In this document: positions 55,546 through 64,000 of the stretch, one piece after another | Position numbering within the stretch: position 1 is the stretch's first letter | How the letters are laid out: the number at the start of each line of letters is the position of its first letter | NCBI RefSeq assembly: GCF_040654195.1 | Contig: NZ_JBFAHM010000012.1 | Coordinates: 186,001-250,000 of the forward strand | Origin: Hamadaea sp013361475 | Lineage (GTDB): Bacteria > Actinomycetota > Actinomycetes > Mycobacteriales > Micromonosporaceae | Length of the DNA: 64,000 nt | Direction of reading: 5' to 3' | Notes under the pieces: generated by a model | What the model saw: the letters and a program-made list of their open reading frames with translations, nothing else | Databases searched by the model: none | Told to the model about the DNA's origin: nothing | Translations under genes and position numbers: made by a program

Positions 55546-56520
55546 GTGGCGGTCACCATTCGTGAGGTCGCCAGCGCGGCGGGAGTCTCCATCTCCACCG
55601 TCTCGCGGGCGTTCACCGCCCCGGACCAGGTCGGCGAGCGTACGTTGCAGCGCATCCTGGAGGCGGCCACCCGGCTGGGCTACTCGCCGAACCCGGCGGC
55701 GCGGTCGCTGCGCGGCGGGCGTACCGGGACGCTGGGTCTGGTCATCCCCGACATAGCCAACCCGTTCTTCCCACCGATCTTCAAGGCGATGCAGGCGCGA
55801 GCGCGCCGTCAGGGCTACACCGTGCTGGTCGCCGACAGCGACGAGCGTGAGGCTGACGAGATCGAGACGATCGCGGCGGTCGTGAAGAAGGTCGACGGGC
55901 TGCTGCTGTGGGCGTCCACATTGCCCGACGACCGGCTCGTGGAACTGTCCCGGCAGGTGCCGCTGGTGCTGGGCAACCGGCACGTCGACGGGATCAGCGA
56001 AGTGCACGTCTCGCTGGCCGCCGGGCTGACCCAGGCCGCCGAGCACCTGCGGGCGTACGGGCATCGCCGGTGCGTCTTCGTCGACGGATCCCGCCCCGAA
56101 CTGTCGCGGGGCAAGTCCATCCGCGAATCGTTCGCCGCGCACGATCTCGCCCTGATCGAACTCGGCCCCTACGAGCCGCGCTTCGAGACCGGCGTCCACG
56201 CGGCGACCCTGGTCGCCGCCAACGAGGCGACCGCCGTGGTGGCCCACAACGACCTCGTCGCGCTCGGCATCCTGCACCAACTGGCCCGGCTCGGCATCGA
56301 CGTGCCCGGTCAGGTCAGCGTCATCGGCATCGACGACACACTGCTGGCCACCACCGCGACCCCGTCGCTGACCACCATCCGCATCTCCGCCGAGGAGATC
56401 GCCACGAAGGCGGGCGACCTGCTCGCCGAGATCGTCGCCGATCCCGATCAGCCCGCCCGCAAGGTCGAGATCGGATCGCGGCTCATTCCCCGGGCGTCGA
56501 CCGGTCCGGCCGCCGCCTGA
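55546..56520 (+). CDS. LacI-family regulator of the sugar-acid/ABC locus
   Basis: 324 residues from GTG 55546 (GGAGG seven bases upstream); GTG 55540 overlaps that site. The HTH is VTIREVASAAGVSISTVSRAFTAPDQVGERTLQRILEAATRLGYSPNPAARSLRGGRTGTLGLVIPDIANPFF. The sensor domain ends VIGIDDTLLATTATPSLTTIRI. It probably represses both itself plus the ABC genes and the divergent dehydratase/dehydrogenase pair, with a sugar or sugar acid as inducer. A short GGGGCC/GGCCCC hairpin (56543-56557) separates it from the SBP gene. Confidence 0.88.
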   Translation: MAVTIREVASAAGVSISTVSRAFTAPDQVGERTLQRILEAATRLGYSPNPAARSLRGGRTGTLGLVIPDIANPFFPPIFKAMQARARRQGYTVLVADSDEREADEIETIAAVVKKVDGLLLWASTLPDDRLVELSRQVPLVLGNRHVDGISEVHVSLAAGLTQAAEHLRAYGHRRCVFVDGSRPELSRGKSIRESFAAHDLALIELGPYEPRFETGVHAATLVAANEATAVVAHNDLVALGILHQLARLGIDVPGQVSVIGIDDTLLATTATPSLTTIRISAEEIATKAGDLLAEIVADPDQPARKVEIGSRLIPRASTGPAAA

Positions 56521-56542
56521 CATCTGAACATCCGCAACGGCA

Positions 56543-56557
56543 GGGGCCACCGGCCCC
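56543..56557 (+). terminator. Short GC hairpin between lacI and the SBP gene
   Basis: GGGGCC-ACC-GGCCCC lies 22 bases after the lacI stop. A 6-bp stem is weak for termination; it may be an attenuator or protect the SBP transcript end. Confidence 0.3.
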
Positions 56558-56613
56558 GAGCCGGCAGCCTTTCGCGTCCCGCGTACGGACGCCCCACCCC
56601 TGGGAGTGCGAAC

Positions 56614-57993
56614 ATGAGAACCACCCGACGGTCGGCCCTCGCGCTGTTCGGCGGCGCGGCGGTGGCCGCGTTGACCGGCTGCGACTCGCTCAAGCCCACC
56701 AGCAACGGCACCGGCGACACCATCGTCCTGCGCGTGCAGGGGATGCCGCCGGCGACCGAGAAGGCGAGCCTCGACCAGTTCGCCAAGTTGGTCGCCGACT
56801 TCGAGAAAGCCAACCCGGGCATCAAGATCGAGGGGTCCACCAACGTCTGGGATGCGCTGACCTTCTCCGCCAAGCTGGCCGGCGGCAGCATCGAGGACGT
56901 CATCAGCGTCCCGCTCACCGAGCCGCAGGGGCTCATCGAACGCAAGCAGGTCTCGCCGCTCACCGCCGACATGCGCGGGTGGGACCACTATCAGGAGTTC
57001 AACCCGCAGGTCCTCAAGCCGATCAGCGACGCCGCCGGCGAGGTGTACGGCGTACCGGAGGCTCCGTTCGCGCTGGGTCTGGTCTACAACCGCGCGCTGT
57101 TCGCCCAGGCCGGTCTCGACCCGGACAAGCCGCCGACGACGTGGGCCGAGGTCCAGGCGTACGCGAAGCAGATCGCCGCCAAGACCGGCAAGCCCGGCTA
57201 CGTCCAGGAGTCCAAGGACCACCAGGGCGGCTGGCAGCTCACGATGATGACGTACGCGCACGGCGGCTCGATGGAGCGCCTCGACAACGGCAAGTACGTG
57301 GCGGACTTCAACAACGCGCCGACCAAGAACGCGCTGAACCTGCTCAAGACGATGCGCTGGACCGACGACTCGCTGGGCCGCAGCCTGCTCAACAACCAGA
57401 ACGACGTGATCAAGGCGTTCGCCGCCGGTCAGGTCGGCATGTTCCTCGGCACTCCGGGCACCTACCGGCTCGCCAAGGTCACCTACGGCATGACGAATAC
57501 CGGCGACTACGGCATCGGCGCGATGCCCCAGGCTGGCGGCAACGCCACGCTGTCGGGCGGCAAGATCTACATGGTTCCCGCGTCGGTGTCGGCGGCCAAG
57601 CGCGCCGCGGCGGTCAAGTGGCTGCTGTTCGCGTACGCCCAGCCGCAGTATGACCCGGCGGTCGCAGCGGCCAACGCCAAGGCGCTGGCGGCTGACCCGA
57701 AGGCGGCGGTCGGCGTACCCACGTTGCCGCTGTTCAACCAGGCGCAGCAGGACAAGATCAACGCGGCGATCCAGCCGTACGTCAACGTCGAGCTGCCACA
57801 CTTCGCGCCGTACCTGACTGGAACTCCGGCGCTGACGCTGCGTCCGGAGCCGGCGGTGCAGGCCCAGGCCCTGTACGCCGCCCTCGACACCGCGATCCAG
57901 GCGGTGCTGACCGACCGCAACGCCGACGTCGACGCCCTGCTGGCGAAGGCCGAGTCCGACGTGAACGCCAAGCTCGCCGACGCCCAGAAATGA
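56614..57993 (+). CDS. ABC sugar-binding lipoprotein
   Basis: 459 residues from ATG 56614 (GGGAGTG upstream). The signal carries TTRRSALALFGG (Tat-like) and the lipobox LTGC at about residue 21, so it is a lipid-anchored binding protein on the outer face of the membrane. Mature features of the MalE-type family: LVADFEKANPGIKIEGS, EVYGVPEAPFALGLVYNRALFAQAGLDPDKPPTTWAEVQAYAKQI, FAAGQVGMFLGTPG. It is followed by two permease genes with stop-start overlap. Probably binds an oligosaccharide or uronate-containing sugar. Confidence 0.88.
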   Translation: MRTTRRSALALFGGAAVAALTGCDSLKPTSNGTGDTIVLRVQGMPPATEKASLDQFAKLVADFEKANPGIKIEGSTNVWDALTFSAKLAGGSIEDVISVPLTEPQGLIERKQVSPLTADMRGWDHYQEFNPQVLKPISDAAGEVYGVPEAPFALGLVYNRALFAQAGLDPDKPPTTWAEVQAYAKQIAAKTGKPGYVQESKDHQGGWQLTMMTYAHGGSMERLDNGKYVADFNNAPTKNALNLLKTMRWTDDSLGRSLLNNQNDVIKAFAAGQVGMFLGTPGTYRLAKVTYGMTNTGDYGIGAMPQAGGNATLSGGKIYMVPASVSAAKRAAAVKWLLFAYAQPQYDPAVAAANAKALAADPKAAVGVPTLPLFNQAQQDKINAAIQPYVNVELPHFAPYLTGTPALTLRPEPAVQAQALYAALDTAIQAVLTDRNADVDALLAKAESDVNAKLADAQK

Positions 57994-58946
57994 GCGCCGA
58001 CCTGACCGCGGTCCCGGCCCGGTCCACCGAACGCTCCGGCGGCGCCACCGCCGCCGGAGCGGCCCGGTCGCGCCGCCGCTCGGCGTGGCGGGCCGACGCC
58101 GTCGCGTTCGTCCTGCTCATCCCGGCGTTCGTGGTGTTCGGGCTGTTCTCCTGGTGGCCCATCATCCGGGGCCTGCTGATCAGCTTCCAGGAGACCAACC
58201 TGGTCGAGCCGGCCCGCTGGGTCGGCCTGGACAACTTCCACGCGATCTTCGCCGATCCGCTGCTGGGCAAGGCCGTCGGCAACACGGTGCTGTTCGTCGG
58301 GCTGGGCTTGCTGATCGGCTTCCCCGCGCCGCTGATCCTCGCCGCGATCATGTCGACGGTACGCCGGGCCGGCGGCGTCTACCGCTTCCTGGCGTACCTG
58401 CCGGTGGTCATCCCACCGGTGGTGTCGGTGCTGCTCTGGAAGTGGTTCTACGATCCCGGATCGGGTCTGTTCAACGCGGTCTTCGGGCTGGTCGGGCTCG
58501 GCCCGTTCCCGTGGTTGCAGTCGCCGGACTCGGCGATGCTCAGCCTCGTCCTGGAGTCCACCTGGGCGGGCATGGGCGGCGCGGTGCTGATCTACCTCGC
58601 CGCGATGGTCGGCATCCCGGCCGAGCTCTACGAGGCGGCCGAGAGCGACGGGGCCGGCATCTGGAAGCGGATCTGGCACGTGATGCTGCCCCAGTTGCGT
58701 CCCACCATCGGCCTGCTGCTGCTGATGCAGCTGATCAGCACGATCCAGGTGTTCACCGAGCCCTACGTGTTTACCGGCGGTGGCCCGCGGGACTCGACGG
58801 TCACCGTGCTGCTGCTGATCTTCCGGTATGCCTTCCAGAACGGCGCGTACGGCCAGGCCGCCGCGCTGTCGTTCCTGCTCGCCATCGCGCTGGCCGTGCT
58901 GTCGGCGGTGTACCTGCGCGCCACCCGAAGCTGGAGCCGCTCGTGA
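57990..58946 (+). CDS. ABC sugar permease, MalF/UgpA type
   Basis: 318 residues; ATG 57990 overlaps the SBP stop (ATGA). Six helices beginning VAFVLLIPAFVVFGLFSWWPIIRGLLISFQ. The EAA loop is YEAAESDGAGIWKRIWHVMLPQLRPTIGLLLL, which docks the ATPase. No ATPase gene is in the window, so a shared MsiK-type ATPase is likely, as in other actinomycete sugar importers. Confidence 0.88.
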   Translation: MSADLTAVPARSTERSGGATAAGAARSRRRSAWRADAVAFVLLIPAFVVFGLFSWWPIIRGLLISFQETNLVEPARWVGLDNFHAIFADPLLGKAVGNTVLFVGLGLLIGFPAPLILAAIMSTVRRAGGVYRFLAYLPVVIPPVVSVLLWKWFYDPGSGLFNAVFGLVGLGPFPWLQSPDSAMLSLVLESTWAGMGGAVLIYLAAMVGIPAELYEAAESDGAGIWKRIWHVMLPQLRPTIGLLLLMQLISTIQVFTEPYVFTGGGPRDSTVTVLLLIFRYAFQNGAYGQAAALSFLLAIALAVLSAVYLRATRSWSRS

Positions 58947-59818
58947 GCACGACCACCTTCATCTCCACCCACGAACGGCGGCGGCCGGGCACCCGGCTCG
59001 GGCTGCGGACGATCCAGCTGCTCACCCTGCTGGCCTTGGTCCTGTTCGGACTCGGTCCGCTGTACTGGACGATCAAGGGCGCGGTCTCGCCGCCCGCCGA
59101 GCTGTCGGCCGACCCGCTGCGACTGTGGCCGGCCGACGCCCGGCCGGAGAACTTCGGCACCGCGCTGAGCGACCTCGGCGTCGGCGCGTACCTGGCCAAC
59201 ACGTTCTGGATCGTCGCCGGTTCGTGGGCGGTGCAGTTGTTCGTCGCCGTGACGGCCGGCTTCGCCCTGTCGGTGCTCCGGCCCCGGTTCGGCCGCTACG
59301 TGTACGCCGCCATCCTGGCCACGATGTTCGTGCCGTACACGGTGTCGATGGTCAGCCTGTTCCTGACCGTCATCGACGTCCCGGTGCTCCACCTCAACCT
59401 GGCCAACACGTACTGGGCGATCTGGTTGCCGGCCGGGGCCAACGCCTTCAACGTCCTGCTCGCCAAACGATTCTTCGACGCGCTGCCGGCCGAGTTGTTC
59501 GACGCCGCCCGCGTCGACGGCGCGTCCACCTGGACCCTGCTGCGCCGGATCGTCCTGCCGATGAGCCGGCCGGTGCTCGCCGTGATCAGCCTGCTCGCGG
59601 TGGTGCACAGCTGGAAGGACTTCGTCTGGCCGCTGGTGGTGCTGTCCGACCCGGCCCGCCAGCCGATCAGCGTCGCCCTCGTCAACCTCGCCGAACAGGC
59701 GCCGCAGGACCTGCTCATCGCCGCGATGGCGATGGCCCTGCTCCCGCCGGTGATCGTGTTCGCCTTCGCCCAGAAGTACGTCGTCGCCGGGCTCGGCTTC
59801 ACCGGCGTCAAGGGCTGA
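58943..59818 (+). CDS. ABC sugar permease, MalG/UgpE type
   Basis: 291 residues from GTG 58943, overlapping the first permease (GTGA). The N-terminus has ERRRPGTRLGLRTIQLLTLLALVLFGLGPLYWTIKGA. The EAA loop is FDAARVDGASTWTLLRRIVLPMSRPVLAVISLLAVVHSWKDFVWPL. It completes the membrane channel of the importer. A 72-base gap with a ribosome-site hairpin leads to the secreted hydrolase-like gene. Confidence 0.88.
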   Translation: MSTTTFISTHERRRPGTRLGLRTIQLLTLLALVLFGLGPLYWTIKGAVSPPAELSADPLRLWPADARPENFGTALSDLGVGAYLANTFWIVAGSWAVQLFVAVTAGFALSVLRPRFGRYVYAAILATMFVPYTVSMVSLFLTVIDVPVLHLNLANTYWAIWLPAGANAFNVLLAKRFFDALPAELFDAARVDGASTWTLLRRIVLPMSRPVLAVISLLAVVHSWKDFVWPLVVLSDPARQPISVALVNLAEQAPQDLLIAAMAMALLPPVIVFAFAQKYVVAGLGFTGVKG

Positions 59819-59869
59819 CGCACCACCGAGGAAAGTCCCCCGAAAGTCGCCGTCCCCCTGGAAGGCCGT

Positions 59870-59884
59870 CTTCCTGAAAGGAAG
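59870..59884 (+). promoter_or_regulatory. Small hairpin over the ribosome site of the 765-residue secreted protein
   Basis: CTTCC-TGAAA-GGAAG places the GGAAG ribosome site in a 5-bp stem six bases before ATG 59891. It could lower translation relative to the transporter genes. Confidence 0.3.
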
Positions 59885-59890
59885 AAAGCG

Positions 59891-62191
59891 ATGCTTCGTC
59901 GCCGCACCCTCCTGCAAGGCGCCGCCGTCGGCGTGACCGGCGCGGTGCTGCCTGCCGTCGCCGCCCACGCCGATCCGATCACCGTCTCCGCCGACGGCAT
60001 CACCCTCACCGCCAACGCCGACGGCAGCATCACCGTCAACGACGGCGCCGCCGACCGGATCACCCTGACGCACTTCCTGTTCAAAGACTCCGTGCTCGGC
60101 ACGCAGCGCACCTTCGGCGGTACGCCGTCGCTGATCACGCTGCCCGACGGCCGTCCGGCCATCAAGGTCGCGTACAAGCTGCCCGCGTCGGCGTCCGCGC
60201 TCACGATCACCGGAACGTTCGACGTGACCGGGCATCGGGCGCACCTGCGCTACGACGTCAGCGGCTCGGCCACCCTCACCCCGACCGGGTTCATGATCGG
60301 GCGTACCGTCCTGAATCCGGCCGCCGCCGAGGCGTACACGGCGTTGACGCGCTGGACGCGCGATGCCGGCGGCGGGATTCCCTACGAGATCAACGCCGGC
60401 GGGCTGTACGCCGAGACCTGGTCCGGCGCCCGCGGCTACTTCCGGCTGACGGCCACGACTCCGGCGTACACGAATGCGACCTGGCTGCACGCCCCCGGCA
60501 CAGCGACGGGGACGAGCAGCGCGACGACCGAGGCGACCCTGGTTCTGGGGGAGTTGCGGCCGCAGGCCGCGGCGACCGTGGCCGATCAGAGCGCGCTGGG
60601 CGCGGAGATCTGGACCGACCAGTCCTTCAACCTGTGGGACGCGGGCGGTCAGCCGATGGCCGTGCACGCGCAGGTCGTCAACGGCGGAACGGCCGCGCGC
60701 ACGGTGACCGTTGGGTTCTGGGCGCGCGACTTCGACGGCGCGCTGGTCGCGAGCCAGACCGTCACCGCCGAACTGGCCGCCGGAGCCGCGTGGAGCGGGG
60801 ACTTCACCGTGACCGCGCCCCCACAGGGCATCCTGCTCACCGAGGTCACCGCGACGGCCGGGGCGGACGAGGCGCTGGCCCGCACCACGCTGGCGGTCCT
60901 GCCGCCGTACGCCTATCAGGCCGGGCAGGACAGCATGTTCGGCATCTCCAACTACCCGTGGCTGCTCGCCCCCAGCCAAGCCGACGTGGCGAACCTGTTG
61001 CAGCGCATCGGCGTCAAGTGGATCCGCATCGCCTACGACGGCGCGCCCGGCATCCCGGTCGCCGATCTCGACGATCTCGGCATCTTCCACAATGTCCAGA
61101 AGGGCGGCATCCCGATCGGCGGCACGGCCGAGGCGAAGGCGGCCTGGGCGGCCGAGATCACCGCCCTGTGCACTGCCGGTGGCGCGCGCTACTACGAGGC
61201 CGGCAACGAGCTGAACCAGCCGTGGATGTCGGGCCTGGGCGCGGCCCAATACGCCGCGGACGCGTTGATCCCACTCCGGGCGGCGATGGAAGACGCGGGC
61301 GCCACGTTCAAGGTGATGAACTGCGGGCTCGGCGGGATGGACTACAACTGGCTGGCGAACTTCGAGGCGGCGGGCGGCTGGCCGAAGATCGACGCCTTGG
61401 CGATCCACCCCGGCCGGGGCAACTTCACGCCCGACTACGCGCCCGACCCGTCGACCTGGACCGAGGGGTCGACCGGCAGCTACTGGAACTATCTCGGCTC
61501 CCTGCGCAAGGCCCGCGAGGTGATCGCCGACTACGACGCCGCCGCCGGCAAGACGACGCCGACCGAGCTGTGGTTGACCGAGGCGTACGCCTCGACGAAG
61601 CCGAACGTGTGGTGGACCGACACGCCGCGGCACGCGGCCGAGAACGTGCTGCTGTCCCTGGCGCTGGCCAAAGCCGAGGGCGTACGCGGGGTGAACTGGT
61701 ACCAGCTGCACGACAGCACCATCCACCATCCGCAGGCGGCCGACCCGGCCAACATCGAGTTCCACCACGGGCTGATGAACCGCGACACCAGCGCCAAGCC
61801 CTCCCTGCTGGCGTACGCGACCGCCGCTCGCGCCCTCGACCAGGCGACCTTCGACCGCTGGGTCGCCTTCGACGATCCCGACCTGCACGGGCTGGCCTTC
61901 ACCACCCCGGACGGGCCGCTCTACGTGCTGTGGAGTCGCAAGGACGGGTACATCTTGAACGCCGACCACGCCGACGGGACGAGTGCGTACGCGACGCCGG
62001 AGACGTGGGTGGACACGTGGCAGACCAAGACCACGGTGCGCCTGGCCGCCACCGGCACGCACGTCCGCCAGGTCGACTGCGTCGGCCGCGAAACCCTGCT
62101 GCCCAAGACCCAGGGCCGGGTCAGCGTCGTCCTCGACGGCGCGCCCCGGCTGTACTACGGACTCTGCACGAACCTCGGTGAGGACTGCTGA
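59891..62191 (+). CDS. Tat-secreted clan GH-A-like glycoside hydrolase, family not recognised
   Basis: 766 residues. A Tat signal (MLRRRTLLQGAAVGVTGAVLPAVAAHA) is followed by beta-sandwich domains (~30-330, with DGITLTANADGSITVNDGAADRITLTHFLF and a CARDB-like stretch AVHAQVVNGGTAARTVTVGFWARDFDG). A barrel (~345-660) has FGISNYPWLLAPSQADVANLLQRIGVKWIRI, a probable acid/base Glu in YYEAGNELNQPW, IDALAIHPGRG and a probable nucleophile Glu in LWLTEAYAS. A C-terminal beta domain (LYVLWSRKDGYILNADHADGTS) follows. The layout matches GH-A retaining enzymes acting outside the cell, upstream of the importer's substrate. I cannot assign a CAZy family. Confidence 0.7.
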   Translation: MLRRRTLLQGAAVGVTGAVLPAVAAHADPITVSADGITLTANADGSITVNDGAADRITLTHFLFKDSVLGTQRTFGGTPSLITLPDGRPAIKVAYKLPASASALTITGTFDVTGHRAHLRYDVSGSATLTPTGFMIGRTVLNPAAAEAYTALTRWTRDAGGGIPYEINAGGLYAETWSGARGYFRLTATTPAYTNATWLHAPGTATGTSSATTEATLVLGELRPQAAATVADQSALGAEIWTDQSFNLWDAGGQPMAVHAQVVNGGTAARTVTVGFWARDFDGALVASQTVTAELAAGAAWSGDFTVTAPPQGILLTEVTATAGADEALARTTLAVLPPYAYQAGQDSMFGISNYPWLLAPSQADVANLLQRIGVKWIRIAYDGAPGIPVADLDDLGIFHNVQKGGIPIGGTAEAKAAWAAEITALCTAGGARYYEAGNELNQPWMSGLGAAQYAADALIPLRAAMEDAGATFKVMNCGLGGMDYNWLANFEAAGGWPKIDALAIHPGRGNFTPDYAPDPSTWTEGSTGSYWNYLGSLRKAREVIADYDAAAGKTTPTELWLTEAYASTKPNVWWTDTPRHAAENVLLSLALAKAEGVRGVNWYQLHDSTIHHPQAADPANIEFHHGLMNRDTSAKPSLLAYATAARALDQATFDRWVAFDDPDLHGLAFTTPDGPLYVLWSRKDGYILNADHADGTSAYATPETWVDTWQTKTTVRLAATGTHVRQVDCVGRETLLPKTQGRVSVVLDGAPRLYYGLCTNLGEDC

Positions 62192-62193
62192 CC

Positions 62194-64000
62194 ATGCGAA
62201 ACGAACACGCGTACCACGACGTCACCGTCATCGGGGGAGGTCTGGCCGGGGTCTGCGCCGCGATCGCCGCCGCCCGGCTCGGGCGTACCGTCGCGCTGGT
62301 CACGAACCGGCCGGTGCTGGGCGGGAACTCCAGCAGCGAGGTGCGCGTGTGGGTGGTCGGGGCCACCGGGCACGGCAAGAACCACTACGCCCGTGAGGGC
62401 GGCATCATGGGCGAGCTTTTCCTGGAGAACCAGTACCGCAATCCGGAGGGCAACCCCTACTTCTGGGACGCGGTGGTGCTCGACGCCGTGCGCGCCGAGC
62501 CGAACATCTCACTCTACCTCAACACCGACGTACGCCTCGTCGACGCGAGCGGCCCCGAGGACGCGCGGGTCGTCGAGGCGGTGACCGGCTGGATGATGGG
62601 TTCGGAACGGCTGATCCGGTTCACCTCGCCGGTGTTCCTCGACTGCACCGGCGACGGTCTGGTCGGGCACCTGGCCGGGGCGCGCTACCGGATCGGCCGC
62701 GAGAGCCGCGCCGAGTACGGCGAGCCGTGGGCGCCGGAGGTGGCCGACGACATCACCCTCGGCAGCACGCTGCTGTTCTACACCAAGGACGCGGGGGAGC
62801 CGGTCCGCTACGTCCCGCCGTCGTTCGCCAAGGACATCACCACGACGTCCATCCCGGAGCGACGGATCATCAAGGCCGGGGACAACGGCTGCGCGTACTG
62901 GTGGATCGAGTACGGCGGCGAGCTGGACACCGTGCACGACAACGACCGCATCCGCGACGAGCTGTGGTCGGTCATCTACGGGATCTGGGACTACATCAAG
63001 AACTCCGGCAAGTTCGACGCCGACACGATGACTCTCGAATGGGTCGGCGCGCTGCCCGGCAAGCGGGAGTACCGACGGTTCCTCGGCGACTACGTGCTCA
63101 CCCAGCACGACATCCTCGGCCAGACCCCGTTCGACGACCGGATCGCCTTCGGCGGGTGGTCCATCGACCTGCACCCGCCGCAGGGCATGTACGCCACCGA
63201 GGCGGGCGCGAAACAGCGGTACGCCGACGGCGTCTACCACATCCCGTACCGCAGCCTGTACTCGGTGAACACGACGAACCTGCTGTTCGCCGGGCGGGAC
63301 ATCTCGGCGAGCCACGTCGCGTTCGGCTCGACCCGGGTGATGGCGACCTGCGCGACCCTGGGTCAGGCGGCGGGAACCGCGGCCGCCCTGTGCGTCGCCG
63401 CCGGGGTCGGTCCCCGGCAGCTCGACCGGGGACTATTGCAGCGGACGCTGCTGCGGGCGGACGCCTCGATCATGGGTCTGCCGCTGACAGAGGACGGGCT
63501 GCAGGGCACCGCCTCGGTGACGGCGTCCTCGACACTGTCCACGGTGGCGGCAACTGATCCCGGTGAGCCGTGGGCGCTCGACGCCGACGCGGGCATCGTT
63601 TTGCCGGTCGATCCGGCGCTCGGCGGCGTACGCCTGCTCGTCTCCGCGACCGAGGCGACCGAGCTGCGAGTGGAACTCCACGACCCGGAGCTGGGCCAGA
63701 ACTACGTGCCACGCCGGTTGATCACCGCGGCCGGCGTCGCCGTGACGGCGGGGGAGAAGCAGTGGGTGGACGTCCCGCTGACCTGGCGACCTGACGCGCC
63801 CCAGAACGCTTTCCTGGTCATCGCGGCGAATCCGGTGGTCTCCCTCTGGTCGGCCGGTACGCCGACGCCGGGAGTGCTGTGCCTGACGCGAGTGCCGTTG
63901 CGCCCGCAGGACGAAGCCCCGCAACTGCTCCGGGAATGGACCGACGCCCCGCACTTCTGCGTCGACGGCGGAGCGACGGCCGCGTACGCGCCGGAGAAGG
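62194..64000 (+). CDS. FAD-dependent oxidoreductase (3' end cut by window edge)
   Basis: At least 602 codons, still open at the right edge. ATG 62194 lies two bases after the preceding stop, with GAGGA about ten bases upstream. The N-terminal FAD-binding fold is VIGGGLAGVCAAIAAARLGRTVALV. It is followed by NRPVLGGNSSSEVRVWVVGATGHGKN, FLDCTGDGLVGHLAGARYRIGRESRAEYGE and the C-terminal flavin motif LLFAGRDISASHVAFGSTRVMATCATLGQAAGTAAAL, the pattern of the large FAD oxidoreductase family (PF12831) found in polysaccharide loci. A beta-sandwich domain begins near residue 450. It probably oxidises a sugar or glycoside. No signal peptide. Confidence 0.85.
   Translation, partial: MRNEHAYHDVTVIGGGLAGVCAAIAAARLGRTVALVTNRPVLGGNSSSEVRVWVVGATGHGKNHYAREGGIMGELFLENQYRNPEGNPYFWDAVVLDAVRAEPNISLYLNTDVRLVDASGPEDARVVEAVTGWMMGSERLIRFTSPVFLDCTGDGLVGHLAGARYRIGRESRAEYGEPWAPEVADDITLGSTLLFYTKDAGEPVRYVPPSFAKDITTTSIPERRIIKAGDNGCAYWWIEYGGELDTVHDNDRIRDELWSVIYGIWDYIKNSGKFDADTMTLEWVGALPGKREYRRFLGDYVLTQHDILGQTPFDDRIAFGGWSIDLHPPQGMYATEAGAKQRYADGVYHIPYRSLYSVNTTNLLFAGRDISASHVAFGSTRVMATCATLGQAAGTAAALCVAAGVGPRQLDRGLLQRTLLRADASIMGLPLTEDGLQGTASVTASSTLSTVAATDPGEPWALDADAGIVLPVDPALGGVRLLVSATEATELRVELHDPELGQNYVPRRLITAAGVAVTAGEKQWVDVPLTWRPDAPQNAFLVIAANPVVSLWSAGTPTPGVLCLTRVPLRPQDEAPQLLREWTDAPHFCVDGGATAAYAPEK

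Noticed and set aside
58763..62062. 1099-codon minus-strand frame opposite the permease and GH-A-like genes
   Set aside because: Repetitive Gly/Arg/Val/Gln composition with no domain. The plus strand has intact catalytic and signal-peptide motifs.
1..64000. CRISPR arrays, tRNA or rRNA genes, prophage
   Set aside because: No regularly spaced repeats, no cloverleaf-like or rRNA-like stretches and no phage structural genes were seen by eye; a tRNAscan or CRISPR search was not possible here.

Overview
The window is high-GC DNA (about 70% by eye) with many GTG/TTG starts, ATGA/GTGA stop-start overlaps, Tat signal peptides on secreted hydrolases, a DUF222-HNH protein and a CstR regulator. This is typical of a soil or plant-associated actinomycete. 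Micromonosporaceae is my best guess, with low confidence. No rRNA, tRNA, CRISPR array or complete insertion sequence was found. The first gene (1-323) and the last gene (62194-64000) are cut by the window edges.

Layout. 1-4.3 kb: a signalling island with a STAS protein, a stand-alone CheB methylesterase, a CheR-PAS-coiled coil-PAS protein and a STAS/HATPase regulator. GGGTA(T/C) stress-sigma-like promoters precede the two regulators. 4.4-14.4 kb: a tight nine-gene minus-strand operon for ADP-heptose synthesis (GmhA, HldE, and a GmhB phosphatase fused to a family 9 glycosyltransferase), four further glycosyltransferases, a NodU/CmcH-type carbamoyltransferase and an SDR. It looks like a locus for a carbamoylated heptose glycan in a Gram-positive. 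14.5-18.0 kb: an SDR, topoisomerase IB and a secreted PI-PLC-like enzyme. 18.1-22.2 kb: a KimA-like K+ permease operon with KdpE and a KdpD lacking its cytosolic N-terminal domains, preceded by tandem direct repeats that could be the operator. 22.3-29.3 kb: an acetyltransferase, a Tat-exported protein of unknown function, a GH43-ricin protein, and an ABC exporter divergent from a two-component system. 29.3-35.7 kb: a serine hydrolase with a small partner gene, an IS30-HTH/GbsR regulator, a holin-like/phosphodiesterase fusion and an MBL hydrolase.

35.8-42.1 kb: a plant-polysaccharide locus with a LacI regulator, a GH43 enzyme, an orphan Tat-lipoprotein solute-binding protein and a GH51-like arabinofuranosidase with CBM2. 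42.3-49.5 kb: a double-GNAT protein, a MerR/metal module with an apparent arsC remnant, a DUF3800 protein, a DUF222-HNH protein with a glycine-rich insert, a YjbR protein and a sortase-anchored lectin-like surface protein. 49.6-52.1 kb: a CstR-controlled sulfane-sulfur detoxification module of three rhodanese proteins, one fused to a persulfide-dioxygenase-like MBL domain, with two CsoR/CstR-type operators. 52.1-53.3 kb: DoxX and TetR. 53.3-64 kb: a LacI-controlled sugar-acid/oligosaccharide locus with an NAD epimerase-type dehydrogenase, an enolase-superfamily dehydratase, a complete ABC importer, a secreted clan GH-A-like protein and an FAD oxidoreductase. A near-identical 14-bp motif sits in both divergent promoters.

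How it works together: the window combines envelope glycan synthesis, ion and sulfur homeostasis, and two separate LacI-governed plant-glycan loci. All functions are inferred from sequence motifs and gene order; no database search was possible.
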